Assembly: GCA_038202665.1 (NCBI GenBank)
Contig: JBBRES010000024.1
Location: 1-18,901, forward strand
Direction of reading: 5' to 3'
Source of the DNA: Kapaibacterium sp038202665
GTDB lineage: Bacteria; Bacteroidota; Ignavibacteria; Kapaibacteriales; Kapaibacteriaceae
DNA: 18,901 nucleotides
Shown: piece by piece, positions 14,776-18,901 of the stretch
Numbering within the stretch: position 1 is the first letter of the stretch
How the letters are laid out: the number at the start of each line of letters is the position of its first letter
Notes under the pieces: generated by a model
What the model was told of the DNA's origin: nothing
The model's database searches: none
What the model saw: the letters and a program-made list of their open reading frames with translations, nothing else
Translations under genes and position numbers: made by a program

Positions 14776-15977
14776 TGAGCGGCATCTACCTTCACATTCC
14801 GTTTTGCGAGAAGAAGTGTTCGTATTGCGACTTCTATTCTATCGAGTCTACACCACTCATGGAAACGTTTGTCGCCACCCTCATCAAAGAGATTGAGCTC
14901 CGTCATGTCTCTCTTCACTCCTCACTTCTCACTTCTCACTTTACCACTCTTTTTTTGGGCGGCGGCACTCCCTCCCTCCTTCTCCCTTCCCAACTCGAGC
15001 GCATCCTTACATCCATTCGAGCACACTGGAATTTTACGGCAGATGCAGAGTGGACGATGGAGTGCAATCCAGGTACGGTAACGCTCGAGAAGCTGCAAGC
15101 ATATCGTGAGCTGGGCATTAACCGATTGTCGTTTGGCGTGCAATCGTTCAACGCCGCAGAACTGGCCTTTCTCGAACGTATTCACACGGCAGAAGAGGCA
15201 GAACAAGCCATGGAACTTGCGAGGGCGGCAGGGTTCACGAATGTGAATATGGATTTGATGTTTGCACTTCCGCCACAGACGATGGAATCGCTCGATAGCA
15301 ATATCACGCGCATGCTTGCGCTTGAGCCAGATCATATCAGTGCCTACTCCTTGATCTACGAACATGGCACTCCACTGTATGCGCAGTTGCAGAAGGGCCT
15401 TGTTACGCCGCACGACGAAGAGCTCGATGCCGAGATGTATGCGCATGTGATGCGCCAACTCAATTCGGCCGGGTACACACAGTACGAAGTCTCGAACTTT
15501 GCGAAGCTCGGCAAGCAATGTCGACACAACCTTTTGTACTGGCATGCAGATCAGTACGTGGCCATGGGGCCAAGTGCGCATGGCTATGTAGATGATGTGC
15601 GGTACTGGAACGTACGGAGCTTGGCGGCGTGGACACAACACGTTTTGAACGGCGTTTTACCGGAAGCAAATCGAGAAACATTGGGTCGCACAGAGCGCAT
15701 GTTCGAGCGGGCCTTCCTAGGACTGCGTGCAGACGGTGTCGATCTTCGTACCTATGCGCAAGACTTTGGCGTAGACATTCTCGCGGCACTCGGCAACGAT
15801 GCGCGCATCTGGCTCGAAGAAGGGCTGTATACGATAGTGGACGACCGACTTGCACTTACATCAGCAGGATATCAACTTTGTGACGAGCTTACGCTGCGAA
15901 CGATCAGTGCCATCGAGCGCGCAAGTGGAGAACAATGGAAGGACAACTCAGCCACGGATGCCATCGATAACGCGTGA
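14775..15977 (+). CDS. hemW: HemW-type radical SAM haem chaperone
   Basis: HemW is a radical SAM protein related to oxygen-independent coproporphyrinogen oxidase, and is thought to bind haem and hand it on rather than act in haem synthesis. The 400-residue product starts at ATG 14775, which overlaps the preceding TAA. The cluster motif is CEKKCSYC (Cys11, 15, 18), followed by GGGTPSLL, the NPGT...INRLSFGVQSF block, and QYEVSNFAK...CRHNLLYW. HemW lacks the extra N-terminal Cys of true HemN enzymes, as does this one. Residues about 48-56 (HSSLLTSHF) are encoded by three CTCACTT heptamers, in the loop before the GGGTPS strand. The 3' end overlaps the opposing permease gene by 30 bp. Confidence 0.93.
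   Translation: MSGIYLHIPFCEKKCSYCDFYSIESTPLMETFVATLIKEIELRHVSLHSSLLTSHFTTLFLGGGTPSLLLPSQLERILTSIRAHWNFTADAEWTMECNPGTVTLEKLQAYRELGINRLSFGVQSFNAAELAFLERIHTAEEAEQAMELARAAGFTNVNMDLMFALPPQTMESLDSNITRMLALEPDHISAYSLIYEHGTPLYAQLQKGLVTPHDEELDAEMYAHVMRQLNSAGYTQYEVSNFAKLGKQCRHNLLYWHADQYVAMGPSAHGYVDDVRYWNVRSLAAWTQHVLNGVLPEANRETLGRTERMFERAFLGLRADGVDLRTYAQDFGVDILAALGNDARIWLEEGLYTIVDDRLALTSAGYQLCDELTLRTISAIERASGEQWKDNSATDAIDNA
14921..14941. repeat. Three CTCACTT heptamers inside hemW
   Basis: Three perfect tandem CTCACTT units, the reverse complement of the AAGTGAG unit at 9182-9336, lie in the hemW coding sequence, with a degenerate unit just before. The 21 bases are exactly seven codons, so the frame is kept. 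They encode the LLTSHF part of the loop ahead of the GGGTPS strand. Confidence 0.93.
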
Positions 15978-17162
15978 TCGTGCAGCACGATGGGCTGGAT
16001 AGATGGCGGCAAGAGAAGAAAGAATGAGACCAGTGCAGGCAACCACCACAACGTCAAGCGTTTGTACGCGAAGCGGCAGAGCCGATACAAGAAACCCTGC
16101 GTTGATATCGAAGGCAATCCATGCGAAGTGTTGCTGACCGAAGCACAAACCAAGTCCCAGAGCCGTTCCTACGCCCACGCTGATCACTCCGATCAGCGCC
16201 CCTTGCAAGAGATAGATCATTCGGATCATCCCGTCTGTTGCGCCCATTGTTTTGAGGATGGCAATATCTCTGCGCTTCTCCACAACGGTAAGGGTAAGCG
16301 ACACGAGAATATTGAAGACAGCAACGAGGATGATGAGCGTGAGGACGACGAAAGATCCGAGTCGTTCAAGATCCATCACGTCGTACAAACTCTTATGCAA
16401 GTCGTACCATGTCAGCACTACAACTCCCGGACCGAGTGACGTGCGCAAGGATGCAGCTACGTTTGTTGCTTGTTCGTACGAATCAAGTCGAAGATCTAAG
16501 GCCGTAGGTCCCGACAACGACGTTAGCGAGCGCACCAGCACTGCAGACGTGAACGCAACAGACCTGTCTATGTCCTTACTACTGTTGGATTGAAAGATGC
16601 CTCGAAGAATGGCTCGTCGTCCGCTGGGTTGCGATCCAGTTAACAAGGCCTGCTCTACTTGTGATGCCGACAGCAACGTAAGTGTATCGCCAAGAAAACA
16701 CTCCAGCGTTTCGGCAAGTCCGGCGCCAATCACGATCGACGGAACATGATCGAAGTCGTTCGTCATCCATGTACCAACAACAACGGATTGTGCTGGTCCG
16801 GTTAGTCTGCGCGCATCCGCATCTTCCACACCACGTACCGTAAGCACAGACGTAGCACCATGCACCATCACTACCATACGTGCTTCGGTAATTGGAATGG
16901 CCGTGGCGAGGATGGGGTGTGAAGTGGGAGAGACAGACGAAGGCAGCGACATGCCTTGCGCGGCAATCACGCGCACATGCGGATCGAAGCTCACCATGAG
17001 ATCACGCGCAAGATCTCGGAATCCATTGAAGATGGACATTACGCAGATTAATGCCGCAACGCCAATCACAATGCCCATAACAGAGAGCGTCGTGATGATT
17101 CCAATAAACGAGAGACGTCGCGGACGAATGTATCGGAGTGCAATATGAAGCGCGTGTTGCAC
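15948..17162 (-). CDS. FtsX-type ABC permease, LolC/LolE family
   Basis: LolC/E permeases with the ATPase LolD extract lipoproteins from the inner membrane for transport to the outer membrane. The 404-residue product has the family start (ALHIALRYIRPRRLSFIGIITTLSVMGIVIGVAALI), a first membrane segment at about 19-43, NGFRDLARDLMVSFDPHVRV, a periplasmic domain at about 60-265, and three C-terminal segments at about 275-297, 317-342 and 370-392, ending YPAHRAAR as FtsX-family proteins do. The start is GTG, 10 bases after the ppk stop on the same strand, so it is probably co-transcribed with ppk. No LolD-type ATPase is in the window. The last 30 bases overlap hemW convergently. A general MacB-like permease is less likely given the N-terminal pattern. 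Confidence 0.88.
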   Translation of the reverse strand: MQHALHIALRYIRPRRLSFIGIITTLSVMGIVIGVAALICVMSIFNGFRDLARDLMVSFDPHVRVIAAQGMSLPSSVSPTSHPILATAIPITEARMVVMVHGATSVLTVRGVEDADARRLTGPAQSVVVGTWMTNDFDHVPSIVIGAGLAETLECFLGDTLTLLSASQVEQALLTGSQPSGRRAILRGIFQSNSSKDIDRSVAFTSAVLVRSLTSLSGPTALDLRLDSYEQATNVAASLRTSLGPGVVVLTWYDLHKSLYDVMDLERLGSFVVLTLIILVAVFNILVSLTLTVVEKRRDIAILKTMGATDGMIRMIYLLQGALIGVISVGVGTALGLGLCFGQQHFAWIAFDINAGFLVSALPLRVQTLDVVVVACTGLILSSLAAIYPAHRAARSRVIDGIRG

Positions 17163-17172
17163 GAATGCGAAC

Positions 17173-18901
17173 CTATCGCTTCGCTCGTTTGATCTTGTCG
17201 AGAAACTCCATTTGCGCGCGCACCGGCTCTGCCGTTCCGGCGTTTACGCGCGTGTACGAGCCATCGCTCTGTAGCATCCGCGTCTTCACGTTGTCTGCCA
17301 AGTACCGCTTGAGAATTTCTTTCAACTGCTTGCGTATCGAATCTTCGTAGACGGGAAACAGCAGTTCCACGCGTCGGTCAAGATTGCGCGTCATCCAATC
17401 GGCGCTCGAGATAAAGACTTCCTCGGCGCCTCCATTGCGGAAGTAGAACAGGCGACTGTGTTCCAGGAACCGGTCGAGAATACTTCGTACCGTGATATTG
17501 TCGCTTACTCCTGCAACGCCTGGACGCAGAGCGCAGACGCCGCGTACGATCAAATCGATCTTTACGCCGGACATCGATGCGGCATAGAGTTCGCGGATGA
17601 TCGTTGGATCGATCAAGGCATTCATCTTCGCCATGATGTGCCCCTTGCCACCTTGCGCCACCACTTCTGCTTCGCGTCGAATCAATGTCACGAACCGGTC
17701 ACGCAAATTCACGGGAGCAATACCGAGGTGCTGCCAACCTGTGTACTTGGAATATCCCGTCAAGAAATTGAACAGATGAACAAAGTCGCGTTCGAATTCT
17801 TGTCGTGCCGTAAAAATGCCAACGTCTGTATAGATGCGCGACGTGGTGAGGTTGTAGTTGCCGGTACTCACGTGAGCATAGGTAAGAACGTTGCGTCCCT
17901 CTTTGCGAATCACGAGGCAGACCTTGCAGTGTGTTTTAAGTCCGAGCACGCCATACACAACGTGCACTCCGGCCTGCTCGAGCTCTCGCGCCCATGCAAT
18001 GTTGTTCTCTTCGTCAAAGCGCGCCTTGAGTTCTACGAAGGCCGTTACGGTCTTCCCATTCATGGCCGCTTCCTTCAGTGCATCGATCACCAGTGACGAA
18101 CCGCCTGCGCGGTAGAGGGTGATCTTCATCGCAAGCACTTGTGCATCGTTCGCAGCAGCACGCAGAAACTTCACAACGGAATTCGTGAAAGAGTCGAACG
18201 GATGGTGCACCATCAGATCTCCTTCTTTCAGCGTTTCGAATATCGAGACGTTGTCTTGCAAGAACTCCGGAAGGACGCGTGATGTGAAGGGCACATCCTT
18301 GAGGCGTCGCTTGTCCAGCGACATCAGAGACAAGTATTCTTGAAGATTCAGTGGGATGTCGATGTGATACACGTCGATCGGTTCGAGTTCGAGAGCACGC
18401 ATCAGGAATTGCTGAAGGTAGCGAGGCATGTCTGGCCCTACCTCGATCCGCACTGGATCTGTTCCCCACCGACGTTGGCGAATACCTTCGGCAACGGCCG
18501 TGATCAGATCGTTCGCTTCGTCTTCGGCAATGTCGACGTCGGCATCGCGAGTCACACGGAACGTATGCGATTCCTTAAACGTGAAGCCCGGAAAGAGGAT
18601 GCCGGCATGCGCTTGGATAATCGACTCAAGGGTCACGAAATGCTGTCCGCTCGAACGAGCCACTTTTACGAGTCGTGGCAGTGCCGACGGAAGCTGCAGC
18701 ACCGCGATGCGCATTTCCTGTTGCTGCTCGGTCTGATCGTACAACACAAAGGCGATGTTCAGCGAGCGATTGATGAGTCGTGGGAATGGATGCCCAGGGT
18801 CCAACGCGAGCGGCGTGAGGACGGGCATGATATTGTCGACGAACTCCTGCTCATATTCCGCGCGTTCTTCTTGCGTGAGCTCGGAGAAGTCGTGGACATG
18901 A
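17173..18901 (-). CDS. ppk1: Polyphosphate kinase 1, N-terminal part outside window
   Basis: PPK1 reversibly makes polyphosphate from ATP. The frame is open to the window edge and the codons before the first internal ATG (18828) read FSELTQEERAEYEQEFVDNI, so the gene starts beyond 18901. About 575 residues are visible of a usual 690-720. The core is intact: VLTPLALDPGHPFPRL, then DLMVHHPFDSF, ITLYRAGGSS, the autophosphorylated His in GLKTHCK (codon at 17929-17931), and a second catalytic His in FLEHSRLFYF (17458-17460), followed by SADWMTRNLDRRVELLFPV. The C-terminus ends at the TAG at 17173, 10 bases before the permease gene. No PPX-type exopolyphosphatase is visible in the window. Confidence 0.96.
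   Translation of the reverse strand, partial: HVHDFSELTQEERAEYEQEFVDNIMPVLTPLALDPGHPFPRLINRSLNIAFVLYDQTEQQQEMRIAVLQLPSALPRLVKVARSSGQHFVTLESIIQAHAGILFPGFTFKESHTFRVTRDADVDIAEDEANDLITAVAEGIRQRRWGTDPVRIEVGPDMPRYLQQFLMRALELEPIDVYHIDIPLNLQEYLSLMSLDKRRLKDVPFTSRVLPEFLQDNVSIFETLKEGDLMVHHPFDSFTNSVVKFLRAAANDAQVLAMKITLYRAGGSSLVIDALKEAAMNGKTVTAFVELKARFDEENNIAWARELEQAGVHVVYGVLGLKTHCKVCLVIRKEGRNVLTYAHVSTGNYNLTTSRIYTDVGIFTARQEFERDFVHLFNFLTGYSKYTGWQHLGIAPVNLRDRFVTLIRREAEVVAQGGKGHIMAKMNALIDPTIIRELYAASMSGVKIDLIVRGVCALRPGVAGVSDNITVRSILDRFLEHSRLFYFRNGGAEEVFISSADWMTRNLDRRVELLFPVYEDSIRKQLKEILKRYLADNVKTRMLQSDGSYTRVNAGTAEPVRAQMEFLDKIKRAKR

Overview
This 18.9-kb window looks like an ordinary chromosomal stretch from a Gram-negative bacterium of the Bacteroidota/Chlorobiota superphylum. 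A Kapabacteria- or Ignavibacteria-like lineage is my best but uncertain guess. Four things point there: a DUF5103 (type IX secretion system plug) gene; type I signal peptidases with the long insert before the GDNR box that is common in Bacteroidota; a lack of clear Shine-Dalgarno sequences; and TAnnTTTG boxes (the -7 element of Bacteroidota promoters) lying 3 to 11 bases upstream of three start codons. I see no RNA gene, transposon, phage or CRISPR array.

Layout. (1) 1-1935 (+): the 3' part of a large protein of unknown function. (2) 1966-9194 (+): a tightly packed run of nine genes: an SRPBCC/GyrI-like membrane-anchored protein, a four-helix membrane protein, a 100-residue unknown protein, era, bamD, an acyl-CoA thioesterase, the T9SS plug protein, ruvB and an exported VOC-fold protein. 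Many neighbours overlap by 1 to 11 bases, so translational coupling is likely. (3) 9182-9413: a convergent intergenic region with two unrelated tandem repeats, an AAGTGAG heptamer array and a GC-rich 11-mer array that can fold back on itself. (4) 9432-10403 (-): a secreted LamG/CarboxypepD_reg protein. (5) 10542-15977 (+): lepA, three consecutive type I signal peptidase genes and hemW. (6) 15948-18901 (-): ppk1 (5' end outside the window) followed by a LolC/E-type permease; the permease overlaps hemW tail to tail by 30 bp.

How the genes work together. Most named genes are housekeeping (era, lepA, ruvB, hemW, ppk), but cell-envelope biogenesis is over-represented: BamD for outer-membrane insertion, three signal peptidases, a lipoprotein-release permease and the T9SS plug. 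No complete new system is visible. The least ordinary features are the heptamer repeat, which on the + strand stops translation in every frame but in the opposite orientation is fully open and is found in frame inside hemW, and the triplicated signal peptidase locus with matching gene junctions.
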